NCBI GenBank assembly: GCA_947626675.1 | Contig: CANQTC010000001.1 | Location: 186,001-250,000, forward strand | Length of the DNA: 64,000 nt | Reading direction: 5' to 3' | Source of the DNA: an uncultured Coprococcus sp. | GTDB taxonomy: Bacteria; Bacillota; Clostridia; Lachnospirales; Lachnospiraceae | Shown here: positions 24,594 through 33,839 of the stretch, piece by piece | How the letters are laid out: the number at the start of each line of letters is the position of its first letter | How positions within the stretch are numbered: the first letter of the stretch is position 1 | Made by a program: the position numbers and the translations under genes | Notes under the pieces: model-generated | Told to the model about the DNA's origin: nothing | Database searches by the model: none | Seen by the model: only the letters and a program-made list of their open reading frames with translations

Positions 24594-26873
24594 TCAATTG
24601 CAACCTTTTTCATTTCTCAACTGTACCGCCGCTGCGACCATATTTTTCAGACTTGCAGCAGTCTCCGTTTCTCCTCTTGTTTTTAATCCGCAGTCGGGAT
24701 TTACCCATAACTTGTTTTCCTCAATCTTTTCAAGCATTTTATCAAGTGCGTTCTTGATTTCCGATACACCCGGCACTCTCGGCGAATGAATGTCATATAC
24801 ACCCGGACCTACCTCGGTCTTAAAGTGATTTTCTTTCAGCGAATTCAGTATCAGCAAGTCGGAGCGTGACGCTTCAAAAGTAATGACGTCTGCGTCCATA
24901 TCATCAATCGCAGGAATAATGTCGGTAAACTCGCTGTAGCACATATGGGTATGAATCTGTGTCTGTGCCTTTACGCCGCTGTGTACAAGACGGAACGCCG
25001 GAATCGCCCAGTCAAGGTATTCGCCATACCAATCGGATTTTCTAAGCGGAAGTTTTTCACGCAGCGCCGCCTCGTCCACCTGAATGATGCGGATACCATT
25101 TTTTTCTAAGTCAAGAACCTCATCGCGGATTGCAAGGGCAATCTGAAATGCACTTTCCTTCAAAGAGATATCCTCTCTCGGAAAAGACCAGTTGAGTATT
25201 GTCACCGGACCTGTCAACATTCCTTTCATCGGTTTCTTTGTAAGGCTCTGGGCGTATACCGACCACTCCACCGTCATAGGACTCCTGCGTGAAATGTCTC
25301 CCCAGATAATCGGCGGTTTTACACAGCGTGTGCCGTAGGACTGCACCCATGCCTTTTCGGTAAATAGATAACCATTTAACTGCTCTCCAAAGTATTCCAC
25401 CATATCATTTCGTTCAAATTCACCATGTACAAGCACATCAAGACCAATTTCCTCCTGCAGCGCAACACACTCCGCAATTTTCTCACGGTTAAATTCCACA
25501 TACTGTTCTTCTGTAATCTCTCCTTTTCGGAAAGCGGTACGGTTTGCTTTTACATCCGCTGTCTGTGGGAAAGAACCGATGGTCGTCGCGGGGAATTTCG
25601 GCAAATCAAATTCTTTTTTCTGAACGGCTTCTCTTTCCGCAAAAGCAGGAAGCCTTGTAAAATCACTGTCCCCTATTTCTGATACCCTTTTCTGTACCGC
25701 CGCATCATGGCAGTCTGCCCTGTGTTCAAACAAAGCGGCATTGTTCCTGAACACCTCGGTGTCAAAATAATTGCTGTCATCGGCAAGTTTTTTCAGTTCG
25801 GCAAGCTCATAGAGTTTTTCCTGTGCAAAGGCGAAATGCTTTGTGTAGTCATCTGACAGCTTCGTTTCGTTTTGCAGCGTATAAGGAACGTGCAGCAGCG
25901 AACAGGAAGTATTCAGTACGATTTCACCACAGTACTTTTTCAGCCTTGAAATAATATCAAGTGTTTTGGCGTAATGATTCCTCCAGATGTTTTTGCCATT
26001 CACAACGCCCGCAAACAGCAGCTTATCCTGCGGAAATCCGTTTTCCTTCACAAGTGCAAAACTCTTTTTTCCCTCGGAAAAATCAAGTCCGATACCATCA
26101 AAATCAAGAAAAACAATCTTCTTATAATAATCCCTGATATCCCCGAAATAGGTTTGGAGTAGCACTTTTACATTTCCTTTATTTTCGAGAATTTTTTTGT
26201 AAAGTTTTTCAAACAGATAAATATCTTCCGTAGTCAGGTCATGCACAAGATAAGGCTCGTCAAACTGAACCCAAGCCGCACCCAATGCGTCCATTTTTTT
26301 AAGATATGCGGAATACGCCTCCGCCAACTCGTTGGAAAAATCCTCCGCAGTCTTGTTTCCTGTAAACCTTGCCAGCTTCAGGAACGTAAATGCACCGATT
26401 AATACCGGCTTTGTCTGTACGCCTATGGACTTTGCTTCCGCAAATTCATCAAAGGGCTTTGTCCCCGCAAGCACAAGTTTCATATCGTCCTCGATTTCAG
26501 GAACCATATAATGATAGTTTGTATTGAACCATTTTTTCATGGCAAGCGCTTTTGTATCACCGTTTTCTCCCTGATATCCTCTTGCCATAGCAAAATAAGT
26601 GTCGAGCTGCGGCAGATTCAGCTTGGAATAACGTTTTGGAACTGCTCCAAAAAGCGCCGCTGTATCAAGCATATTATCGTAAAAAGAAAAATCATTTGAA
26701 GGGATAAAATCAAGTCCGCTCTCGCTTTGCACAAGCCATGCAGTTTTTCGGATTTTCTTTGCGATATTCTCCAATTCTTCGACAGATATTTCATGACGAA
26801 AATATTTTTCTGTTGCAAATTTCAGTTCTCTCAAAGCGCCAACTCTGGGATAGCCAATAATAGAAGTAAGCAT
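24594..26873 (-). CDS. metE: Cobalamin-independent methionine synthase
   Basis: A 759-residue MetE, transferring the methyl group of 5-methyltetrahydrofolate (polyglutamate) to homocysteine. The N-terminal IIGYPRVGALRELKFA opening and the two-barrel length match the family. The zinc and catalytic residues are visible in the C-terminal half: His and Cys in IHTHMCYSEF, Glu in ITFEASRSD and Cys in NPDCGLKTRG. It has its own promoter after a strong terminator. I see no S-box or T-box structure in the 130-bp upstream gap. The LysR-type gene upstream on the same strand is a possible regulator. Confidence 0.97.
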   Translation of the reverse strand: MLTSIIGYPRVGALRELKFATEKYFRHEISVEELENIAKKIRKTAWLVQSESGLDFIPSNDFSFYDNMLDTAALFGAVPKRYSKLNLPQLDTYFAMARGYQGENGDTKALAMKKWFNTNYHYMVPEIEDDMKLVLAGTKPFDEFAEAKSIGVQTKPVLIGAFTFLKLARFTGNKTAEDFSNELAEAYSAYLKKMDALGAAWVQFDEPYLVHDLTTEDIYLFEKLYKKILENKGNVKVLLQTYFGDIRDYYKKIVFLDFDGIGLDFSEGKKSFALVKENGFPQDKLLFAGVVNGKNIWRNHYAKTLDIISRLKKYCGEIVLNTSCSLLHVPYTLQNETKLSDDYTKHFAFAQEKLYELAELKKLADDSNYFDTEVFRNNAALFEHRADCHDAAVQKRVSEIGDSDFTRLPAFAEREAVQKKEFDLPKFPATTIGSFPQTADVKANRTAFRKGEITEEQYVEFNREKIAECVALQEEIGLDVLVHGEFERNDMVEYFGEQLNGYLFTEKAWVQSYGTRCVKPPIIWGDISRRSPMTVEWSVYAQSLTKKPMKGMLTGPVTILNWSFPREDISLKESAFQIALAIRDEVLDLEKNGIRIIQVDEAALREKLPLRKSDWYGEYLDWAIPAFRLVHSGVKAQTQIHTHMCYSEFTDIIPAIDDMDADVITFEASRSDLLILNSLKENHFKTEVGPGVYDIHSPRVPGVSEIKNALDKMLEKIEENKLWVNPDCGLKTRGETETAASLKNMVAAAVQLRNEKGCN

Positions 26874-26914
26874 ATATTTTTTCTCCTTGTATTCATTTTT
26901 TAACCTATATTTTT

Positions 26915-26942
26915 ATTATATAGTCATTCAATCAAGTTGCAA
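26915..26942 (-). promoter_or_regulatory. metE promoter
   Basis: TTGCAA, 16-bp spacer and perfect TATAAT on the minus strand, ending 42 bp before the metE start. Confidence 0.65.
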
Positions 26943-26950
26943 AATATATA

Positions 26951-26997
26951 AAAATAGCGCTTTGATATAGCTAAAAGTTATATCAAAGCGCTATTTT
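26951..26997. terminator. Strong bidirectional terminator
   Basis: Perfect 19-bp arms with a 9-nt loop, A-run before and T-run after the stem on either strand. It follows the stop of the LysR-type gene at 27007 and isolates it from metE. Confidence 0.85.
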
Positions 26998-27006
26998 CCC
27001 ACCATG

Positions 27007-27915
27007 CTATTCATACTGCCTCGTATATTTTTTCAGGGCATTCAGATAAATGCTGCCCAGTCTGCTTGTATGAACACGACTGTGCATAACAGTGCCTATC
27101 TGCATATCTCCCTGTGCTTCTAGCGGTACCGCAATGATATCCCTGCCATTCAGTTCCTCATCAATTACACCGCTACATATGGTATATCCGTTTAGTCCAA
27201 TCAGCAGGTTAAACAGGGTAGCCCGGTCTCTCACTTGTATATTTTTCGGACGGTTTACCGTACTGAATATCTCCTCGGAAAAATAAAAAGAATTATGCTC
27301 CCCCTGCTCAAAGGAAAGGTACGGAAATGGATGAAGTTCCTCCATCGCAACAGACTTTTTCGCCGCGAGAGGATTTGCTGCGCTGACAAAGATATGGGGC
27401 TTTGCGACAAACAATTCCGTAAATATAAGGTCATTTGCTTTCATTAGCTTAGTAAGCACTGTCCTGTTAAAATCATTGAGGTACAAAATTCCAATCTCAC
27501 TCTTCATATGAGACACATCATCAATAATTTCATAGGTCTGTGTCTCCCTCAGGCTGAAATCATAATTTTCGCCCCCATATTCCCGTATCATATCAACAAA
27601 GGCATTGACTGCAAAAGAGTAATGCTGCGTAGATACGCAAAATTCCTGTTTGCCACCGGACTGTGCCTTATATTTTTCCTCAAGCAGCGCCGCCTGTTCC
27701 AAAACCTGCCTTGCATAGCTTAAAAATTCCAAGCCTTCTTTGGAAACGGCAACTCCCTTATTCGTTCTGTCAAATATGGCGATGTTCATCTCCTTTTCAA
27801 GCTCTTTTATGGATTTTGTAAGGCTTGGCTGTGATATAAAAAGCTCTTTTGCCGCCTCGCTCAGTGTCCCTGTTTCAGCGACGGTTACAATATATTTCAG
27901 TTGCTGTAATGTCAT
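27007..27915 (-). CDS. LysR-family transcriptional regulator
   Basis: A 302-residue LysR-type regulator. The N-terminal winged helix QQLKYIVTVAETGTLSEAAK with LFISQPSLTKSIKELE is clear, followed by a substrate-binding domain from about residue 90. It lies between the cupin gene upstream (20-nt gap) and metE, all on the minus strand. It could be read together with the flavodoxin/cupin genes or act on metE as MetR-type proteins do; the sequence does not decide. The effector is unknown. Confidence 0.9.
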   Translation of the reverse strand: MTLQQLKYIVTVAETGTLSEAAKELFISQPSLTKSIKELEKEMNIAIFDRTNKGVAVSKEGLEFLSYARQVLEQAALLEEKYKAQSGGKQEFCVSTQHYSFAVNAFVDMIREYGGENYDFSLRETQTYEIIDDVSHMKSEIGILYLNDFNRTVLTKLMKANDLIFTELFVAKPHIFVSAANPLAAKKSVAMEELHPFPYLSFEQGEHNSFYFSEEIFSTVNRPKNIQVRDRATLFNLLIGLNGYTICSGVIDEELNGRDIIAVPLEAQGDMQIGTVMHSRVHTSRLGSIYLNALKKYTRQYE

Positions 27916-27935
27916 AAAATCCTCTCATTTCGGTG

Positions 27936-28373
27936 TTATTTTAAAGCACCATATTCCTCATCCGTTACCGGCTCGCACCATTCATTTTCCGTATTTTCTC
28001 CCGGCACTTCTACGGCAATATGAGAAAACCAACTGTCTGCCTTTGCTCCATGCCAGTGCTTTACATTGGCCGGTATTGTAATAACAGTACCCGGCAGCAA
28101 ACTAACTGCTTCTTTTCCCTCTTCCTGATACCACCCTTCACCTGCCGTACAAATCAATAATTGCCCGCCGCCTTTTTCCGCATGGTGAATATGCCAGTTA
28201 TTCCTGCACCCCGGCTCAAAAGTTACATTTGCCAGAAATACCGGACATTCCTTTGGATTCGTAAGCGGATTTAAGAACGAATTTCCTATGAAATATTGTG
28301 CAAATGCGGTATTGGCATCTCCTGTTCCAAATACATTTACCTGTTCAAATTCATCTTTATCTGTTATTTTCAT
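27936..28373 (-). CDS. Cupin-domain protein
   Basis: A 145-residue single-domain cupin. The metal-binding motif 1 is present as NNWHIHHAEKGGGQ and motif 2 as PANVKHWHGAK, with His residues for a metal. Small cupins of this type are frequently encoded with carboxymuconolactone-decarboxylase-like proteins, as here. The substrate is unknown. A GGAGT ribosome site precedes the start. It shares strand and close spacing with the CMD-like and flavodoxin genes, suggesting one redox or detoxification operon. Confidence 0.85.
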   Translation of the reverse strand: MKITDKDEFEQVNVFGTGDANTAFAQYFIGNSFLNPLTNPKECPVFLANVTFEPGCRNNWHIHHAEKGGGQLLICTAGEGWYQEEGKEAVSLLPGTVITIPANVKHWHGAKADSWFSHIAVEVPGENTENEWCEPVTDEEYGALK

Positions 28374-28440
28374 TTTCTACTCCTTTCTTCAAGGCAAACA
28401 GCCCTGTAAACATTAAATTTCCTATCCTCATCCAGTCGTT

Positions 28441-29205
28441 CTACTCTTTATTCAAAGAATTTGCAGCTTCATTCACACAGCGAAGCGCATTAAGACTTCT
28501 TGGATATCCAATATAAGGTATATTCTGTGAAATAATTTTAATTAAAAATATCTTATCATTTCCGATTTGAATATTCGCCTTTGCATGGCTTATCAGTTGC
28601 GGCTCGCATCCGCCCTGTGCAGCAAGGAAACAAAAAGTAATCATTTCCCTTTGCTTATAATCAAGGCCTCCCCTTGTATAGTAATCGCCAAAGCAGTTTC
28701 CTGCAAGAAAACGATTGATATGCACACTTTCCTTAGGTCCTGATTGATAAAAGTCCTTCATACCCTCGCCAAAAATATCCACTTGTGCCTGAATTCCCGC
28801 TTCAAGCCGGTTTTCATTTGATGTGTTGGACTGTCCTTCTAACGGAAGCAGGATACCGGCTTCCTCAAAAATTTCGTTATTCGCCTTTAAAAACGGAAAT
28901 ACACGCCCAATTCCAAGATAGGCTGCTGCCTGATATGAAATTTCCTTAATTTCTACAGGCGTAACGCCAAAATTCAGCGCCGGTTTCAGCATATGCCGAT
29001 ACATATCAATTCCCTGGCAACCATGCAAAGTTGCTAAAATAGCGATAAATCTGGTCTTATCATCCAAATCATCCTGACCAACAACCTCATCAAATGCAAA
29101 ATTACTAAAAAATTCAGCAAATTCCAAGTCATTCTTAAAAAAATCCAATTCGCAGTCAGGAAACATTTTTTTCAAATAGGCTTTGGTATTTTCTGTTACT
29201 GCCAT
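28441..29205 (-). CDS. Carboxymuconolactone decarboxylase-like protein
   Basis: A protein of about 254 residues with two CMD (AhpD-like) alpha-helical repeats: the first around residues 40-105 (FIAILATLHGCQGIDMYRHM, EIKEISYQAAAYLGIGRVF) and the second around 160-240 (REMITFCFLAAQGGCEPQL). The start at 29205 has a GGAGG site; a longer frame upstream lies in the flavodoxin gene and is not needed. The CxxC pair of the peroxidase AhpD is absent, so thiol peroxidase activity is unlikely. The family contains lactone decarboxylases and uncharacterised redox proteins. Function here is uncertain. Confidence 0.8.
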   Translation of the reverse strand: MAVTENTKAYLKKMFPDCELDFFKNDLEFAEFFSNFAFDEVVGQDDLDDKTRFIAILATLHGCQGIDMYRHMLKPALNFGVTPVEIKEISYQAAAYLGIGRVFPFLKANNEIFEEAGILLPLEGQSNTSNENRLEAGIQAQVDIFGEGMKDFYQSGPKESVHINRFLAGNCFGDYYTRGGLDYKQREMITFCFLAAQGGCEPQLISHAKANIQIGNDKIFLIKIISQNIPYIGYPRSLNALRCVNEAANSLNKE

Positions 29206-29236
29206 TTTTTTCCACCTCCATAACATTAAAAAAGCT

Positions 29237-29740
29237 TTATATCCACTTTTCAATCTCTTTTCCTGCACCCTGTACACTTCCGCCATGAATCGCAAGACCG
29301 TTTTCCACGTTTGCATCAGGACATAGCTTTTTAATATCCTTTTCACTATCTCCCATTCCGCTTCCCTCATGCGTACAGAAAGGCTTAATTGTTTTCCCGG
29401 CAAAATCAAAATGCTCAAGGAAAGTAAATACTGCCATCGGCATCGTTCCCCAATAATTTGGAAAGCCAAGATAAATCGTATCATAATCCGCAAGGCTTTC
29501 AGGATAGTTCTTCAGTTCAGGCCGCGCATCCCGCTTCTGGTCCGCCTGTGCCTGCGCGATACATTCATTGTAATCCTTTGAATATGCCTGCGTCTGTTCG
29601 ATTTTAAATAAATCCGCACCTGTTAATTCTCTGATTATACCGGCCGCTATCTCTGTATTGCCTACTGCAAGCGTCTTTATAATCCCATTTACATAATTTT
29701 CATCTGCTCTTGAATAAAAAGCAATCAGCTTACCCGCCAT
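29237..29740 (-). CDS. Flavodoxin
   Basis: A 167-residue flavodoxin-fold protein. The FMN phosphate loop lies near the N-terminus (IAFYSRADENYV), the 50s-type loop at IYLGFPNYWGTMP, and the third loop at FCTHEGSGMGDS. This pattern is that of the flavodoxin_4 type often annotated as NAD(P)H-linked oxidoreductases. It is the first gene of the minus-strand set flavodoxin, CMD-like, cupin and is transcribed divergently from a LysR regulator, which probably controls it. Confidence 0.87.
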   Translation of the reverse strand: MAGKLIAFYSRADENYVNGIIKTLAVGNTEIAAGIIRELTGADLFKIEQTQAYSKDYNECIAQAQADQKRDARPELKNYPESLADYDTIYLGFPNYWGTMPMAVFTFLEHFDFAGKTIKPFCTHEGSGMGDSEKDIKKLCPDANVENGLAIHGGSVQGAGKEIEKWI

Positions 29741-29776
29741 TAAAATTCCTCCTTCAAACAGTTAAACTATATATAT

Positions 29777-29823
29777 ATTATAACGAACTCTTTTTTGACA
29801 TGGAATAGCCAATATGTTATCAT
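29777..29823. promoter_or_regulatory. Divergent promoters, flavodoxin operon / LysR gene
   Basis: Plus strand: TTGACA at 29795, 17-bp spacer, TATCAT at 29818, driving the LysR gene. Minus strand: TATAAT at 29777-29782, with a weak -35, driving flavodoxin. An imperfect inverted repeat at 29829-29852 could be the LysR site. Confidence 0.6.
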
Positions 29824-29866
29824 TGTATAAACTATAGGTTAATACCATAAGTTCAGGAGGTCGTTT

Positions 29867-30787
29867 ATGTACAATTCCATGCTTGATACATTTATAACAG
29901 TTGCCGACTGCGGAAGCTTTACAAAGGCTGCAAAGCTTTTGTATATTTCTCCCACAGCAATTATGAAACAAATGAATACATTAGAACGACATTTGGACTT
30001 AAAGCTTATTGACCGTACCGCTTCCGGTATCGTACTAACCGCAGCAGGTGCAGTTATATATCAGGATGCAAAATTCATCATTAATTATTCAAAGAAATCC
30101 ATTTCAAATGCAAGAGCTGCCTTATATGCAAACGAGAAAACATTCTGCGTTGGTACTTCATTATTAAATCCGGCTAAACCATTTATGGATTTATGGTATC
30201 GTGTCAATAAGGATTTTCCTGAATATAAACTGCATCTTGTAAATTTTGAAGATAATCATGATGGCATATTAAAAGAAATCGCTCTTTTAGGTGAAAAATT
30301 TGACTTTTTGATTGGGGTATGTGATTCCAGATTATGGTTGAATATCTGTAACATGCTTCCTCTTGGCAGATATAAAAAAATGATAGCCGTTTCAAGAGAA
30401 CATCGTCTTGCCCAAAAGAGTATGATAGAAATTGAAGATTTATATGGGGAAACATTAATGATGGTGAAACGTGGGGACTCCTATGTAAATGATTTTCTGC
30501 GTAATGATTTGGAGAAGCACCATCCGCAAATCCATATCGAGGATACGCCGCAATTTTACGATTTATCCGTATTTAACCGCTGTGCCGAAACCGGAAATGT
30601 CCTCCTTACCATCGAATGCTGGCAGGAGGTTCATCCTGGTCTTATTACGATTCCGGTTCATTGGGACTATAGTATCCCTTATGGTCTCATGTACAGTTTA
30701 CATGCACCTGATGATGTGATGAGATTTGTCAGGACAGTGAAAGATAGTATCAATTCTTTTTCTTCAATATCGTCAGGATTACAATAA
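29867..30787 (+). CDS. LysR-family transcriptional regulator
   Basis: A 306-residue LysR-type regulator with the N-terminal helix-turn-helix ([20 protein letters not shown]) and a periplasmic-binding-like effector domain. AGGAGG lies 7 bases before the ATG. It is divergent from the flavodoxin operon, the usual arrangement for LysR proteins and their targets, and its 3' end overlaps the end of the ubiquitin-fusion gene on the opposite strand by 38 bp. Redox or aromatic compounds are plausible effectors but unproven. Confidence 0.9.
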   Translation: MYNSMLDTFITVADCGSFTKAAKLLYISPTAIMKQMNTLERHLDLKLIDRTASGIVLTAAGAVIYQDAKFIINYSKKSISNARAALYANEKTFCVGTSLLNPAKPFMDLWYRVNKDFPEYKLHLVNFEDNHDGILKEIALLGEKFDFLIGVCDSRLWLNICNMLPLGRYKKMIAVSREHRLAQKSMIEIEDLYGETLMMVKRGDSYVNDFLRNDLEKHHPQIHIEDTPQFYDLSVFNRCAETGNVLLTIECWQEVHPGLITIPVHWDYSIPYGLMYSLHAPDDVMRFVRTVKDSINSFSSISSGLQ

Positions 30788-33665
30788 GCAGTCCGCTCAT
30801 GGCAAACATCAATGTACATAAGCCAAGATTTGTACTATCGCCTGTTTTCACAGTACCTTTATCTGTGTCAGACTTCTTGCTGTCTGTATTTGGCTTTGTT
30901 CCCGTTGCAGGTATTTCTACGCTTGCTTTCTTATATCCGCAGACTTCACATTCTTCATGTCTTGAACCTTTCTCCGTTGCAGTTGCTTCTTTGTCAACAA
31001 CCCATTTGAATGTATGCGCTGCTTCATCACTCTTACTATCGCAATTCTTACATTCATGCCAATGCTTTGTATCATCACCAGACCATTCTTTTTGATAATC
31101 ATGTGCCAACATACTGCCTTCATCAAGAATAGTATCTGTTTCATCGCAACGCTCGCACTTAGCTGTCTTCGTACCGTCTTTTGTACAGGTTGCGTCATTA
31201 TTGGATACATAATCTGTAAAACGATGTCCTAATTTTGCAATCACTTCGCTATCTTTTACAGCGTCACAATTCCTGCAATGAACAGATTGACTTCCATCAT
31301 CGGTACAAGTCGGTTGTTTATCAATCACAGGCATATCTTCCCATGCATGACCATTTGGAGCTAAGTCCTCCGTTTCCACATAGCCACATATCTTGCAGGT
31401 ATGCTTTTTACTTCCACCGTTTTCACAATTTGGTGACTGAATGATTTCCCATTCGCCAAAGTCATGTCCTGCTTCATCACCCTTACTATCGCAATTCTTA
31501 CATTCATGCCAATGCTTTGTATCATCACCAGACCATTCTTCTTGATAATCATGTGCCAACATACTACCTTCATCAAGAATAGTATCTGTTTCATCGCAAC
31601 GCTCGCACTTAGCTGTCTTCGTACCGTCTTTTGTACAGGTTGCGTCATTATTGGATACATAATCTGTAAAATGATGTCCTAATTTTGCAATCACTTCGCT
31701 ATCTTTTACAGCGTCACAATTCCTGCAATGAACAGATTGACTTCCGTCATCGGTACAAGTCGGTTCTTTATCAATCGCAGGCATATCTTCCCATTCATGA
31801 CCATTTGGAGCTAAGTCTTCCGTTTCCACATAGCCACATATCTTGCAGGTACGCTTTTTACTTCCACTGTTTTCACAATTTGGTGACTGAATGATTTCCC
31901 ATTCGCCAAAGTCATGTCCTGCTGCGTCAATCTCTACGCTTGATAGTTTATGACCACAGACACTACATTCCTGATGTTTTAAACCTTTTTCCGTACAAGT
32001 TTCCTTTTTATCAATAACCCATTCGAATGTATGCGCTGCTTCATCACTCTTACTATCACAATTCTTACATTCATGCCAATGCTTTGTATCATCACCGGAC
32101 CATTCTGCTTGATAATCATGTGCCAACATACTGCCTTCATCAAGAATAGTATCTGTTTCATCACAGCGCTCGCACTTAGCTGTCTTTGTACCGTCTTTCG
32201 TACAGGTTGCGTTATTATTCGATATATAATCTGTAAAACGATGTCCGATTGCAGGAATTTCGGCATTACAGATAGAACATATTGCACTCTCTGTACAGGT
32301 TGGATGATTTATGCTGAGCACATGGTCACAGATTGGACCAAATGTTCCATCGCCTAATTTATATACAGGATTTCCGGAAAAATTTGGATATGCATCATCC
32401 CCAATATTCTGACTCCAAACCCCTTTCTTTTCTTCATTTAGTTTCCAAGCCACTTCGCCTGACTCAAGTTCTTCCTCGGTTACAGTCTTACTATTGTTTG
32501 TTAAACCTAGATTACCTGCTCCCTCTTTAGAATAACAATTTTCTGCATAAGTACCATTTTCATCATTGGCACAGACAATCGAATTGATTCTGCATCCATA
32601 ACCATTTGTTCCTGACAATGCACCTAAATTCAAACAGTTCTTTACAATAGAATTCGTTCCTCTATTATTTGCAACAATACCCGCTGTATAACAGAAGTGT
32701 GTTCCGATTGTGGTGATATTACCAACATTCAAACAATTGGTCACGCTGCCGTTAGTATTATATGCTGCAATACCGCCTGAATGGTCTGTGTTGCTGATAT
32801 TTCCATAATTTATACAACCATCTATTATGGAATTTTCCGCAGTACCGGCAATTCCGCCATTTTGATATTTTCCATTTAATATATCTCCATTATTGATACA
32901 ACTTATAATTTCAGTTCCCACACACATGCCTGCAATACCACCATTGCTCGTTCCTGTTGAAGAAATAGCGTTTCCATTTGCACAATTTATTATGTGTGTA
33001 TCTTCTGCATATCCAACAATACCACCAGTATAAGTTTGACCATTGACAATCCCGTTTGATGTCATGACATTTTGGATAGTAGCATTCTTACAATATCCAA
33101 AAAATCCTTGATAGTTCTCTCCACCTTGTACATATAATCCGCTAAGTGTAACTCCATTTCCATCAAAAACCCCCATGTATGGTGTTGTATCATTTCCTAT
33201 TGGAGTCCATACAGCATTATTTAGATTAATATCATTCATCAATCTGGCACAAATATTATTTTGTCCAGCATTAACTTGTTCTGCAAACCATATTAGTTCA
33301 TCTGCTGTTGTAATCTGGTATGGGGCACTTTCAATGCCGCTTCCAGATGGCTGATTCGATTTTAAATATAAATGTAATGTAGAATCTTTTTGTATAGAAT
33401 AATCCTGTAAAGTTTTATTATTTTCTAATTCTTTACCGGCAAAAATCAATCCTTGCTGTTCAGGCACAATTCCTTCTTTATCAAAAATCATTTCCTTGAC
33501 AGTTTCAATCTTATCAGTTGGATTAACATCCAATGTGATATGTTTTCCTGTTAATGTTTTTACAAATATTTGCATACTTGCGCTTGCAAGGACTGTTCCA
33601 GGCATCATACTACAACATAAACAAATCATTAAAAGAAAACTGAAAAATTTTTTCTTTATTTTCAT
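30750..33665 (-). CDS. Exported ubiquitin-domain protein with GLUG-like and Cys-rich repeats
   Basis: A 971-residue exported protein. Residues 1-30 are a signal peptide ending in VLASAS. Residues 31-102 are a ubiquitin domain, [11 protein letters not shown] onward, about 70% identical to eukaryotic ubiquitin by my alignment. Residues about 110-430 hold GLUG-like repeats ([27 protein letters not shown]). Residues about 440-910 are repeats rich in CxxC pairs ([23 protein letters not shown]). The tail [11 protein letters not shown] plus a hydrophobic helix and KKKN resembles a sortase signal with a non-canonical VKTG core. The surface fate is inferred. Ubiquitin in a bacterium suggests transfer from a eukaryote. 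The C-terminal Gly-Gly of ubiquitin is absent. AGGAGG precedes the start. Confidence 0.88.
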   Translation of the reverse strand: MKIKKKFFSFLLMICLCCSMMPGTVLASASMQIFVKTLTGKHITLDVNPTDKIETVKEMIFDKEGIVPEQQGLIFAGKELENNKTLQDYSIQKDSTLHLYLKSNQPSGSGIESAPYQITTADELIWFAEQVNAGQNNICARLMNDINLNNAVWTPIGNDTTPYMGVFDGNGVTLSGLYVQGGENYQGFFGYCKNATIQNVMTSNGIVNGQTYTGGIVGYAEDTHIINCANGNAISSTGTSNGGIAGMCVGTEIISCINNGDILNGKYQNGGIAGTAENSIIDGCINYGNISNTDHSGGIAAYNTNGSVTNCLNVGNITTIGTHFCYTAGIVANNRGTNSIVKNCLNLGALSGTNGYGCRINSIVCANDENGTYAENCYSKEGAGNLGLTNNSKTVTEEELESGEVAWKLNEEKKGVWSQNIGDDAYPNFSGNPVYKLGDGTFGPICDHVLSINHPTCTESAICSICNAEIPAIGHRFTDYISNNNATCTKDGTKTAKCERCDETDTILDEGSMLAHDYQAEWSGDDTKHWHECKNCDSKSDEAAHTFEWVIDKKETCTEKGLKHQECSVCGHKLSSVEIDAAGHDFGEWEIIQSPNCENSGSKKRTCKICGYVETEDLAPNGHEWEDMPAIDKEPTCTDDGSQSVHCRNCDAVKDSEVIAKLGHHFTDYVSNNDATCTKDGTKTAKCERCDETDTILDEGSMLAHDYQEEWSGDDTKHWHECKNCDSKGDEAGHDFGEWEIIQSPNCENGGSKKHTCKICGYVETEDLAPNGHAWEDMPVIDKQPTCTDDGSQSVHCRNCDAVKDSEVIAKLGHRFTDYVSNNDATCTKDGTKTAKCERCDETDTILDEGSMLAHDYQKEWSGDDTKHWHECKNCDSKSDEAAHTFKWVVDKEATATEKGSRHEECEVCGYKKASVEIPATGTKPNTDSKKSDTDKGTVKTGDSTNLGLCTLMFAMSGLLIVILTILKKKN
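31031..31930. repeat. Two near-identical 450-bp tandem repeats within the Cys-rich region
   Basis: The segment 31031-31480 recurs almost base for base at 31481-31930, encoding 150 residues each with four CxxC pairs. Part of the unit recurs again near 32050-32245. Silent differences are few, so the duplication is recent and the copy number may vary between strains. Confidence 0.85.
33360..33575 (-). other. Ubiquitin-domain coding segment
   Basis: Encodes residues 31-102. Compared with human ubiquitin by eye, 51 of about 72 residues agree. Lysines 6, 11, 27, 33, 48 and 63 are kept; Lys29 is Met. Leu8, Ile44 and His68 of the hydrophobic patch are kept, while Val70 is Tyr. The LRGG tail is replaced by LKSNQP. 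The signal-peptide cleavage site falls within one or two residues of ubiquitin Met1. Confidence 0.9.
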
Positions 33666-33793
33666 ATTGTATCCATCCCTCCTGATTATTCTTAATAAGT
33701 ATTTATATCTTTATTTTATAATGTTTTTTAATACCTGTCCATAAATATTCCATATTCAAAGAAATAAATTTATCAAGTCAGCTTATATCAAAA

Positions 33794-33828
33794 CTACCCC
33801 GTGCATAATACAATAATACACGGGGCAG
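33794..33828 (-). terminator. Terminator after the purine genes
   Basis: Ten-base arms, 33819-33828 and 33794-33803 (CTGCCCCGTG / CACGGGGTAG on the minus strand), with TTTTGAT following. Located 12 nt after the AICAR transformylase stop. Confidence 0.75.
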
Positions 33829-33839
33829 CCTGCCTTTTC

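Noticed and set aside
26874-27006. S-box or T-box control of metE
   Set aside because: The gap is only about 130 bp, contains a promoter and the LysR terminator, and shows no conserved SAM-riboswitch or T-box sequence.
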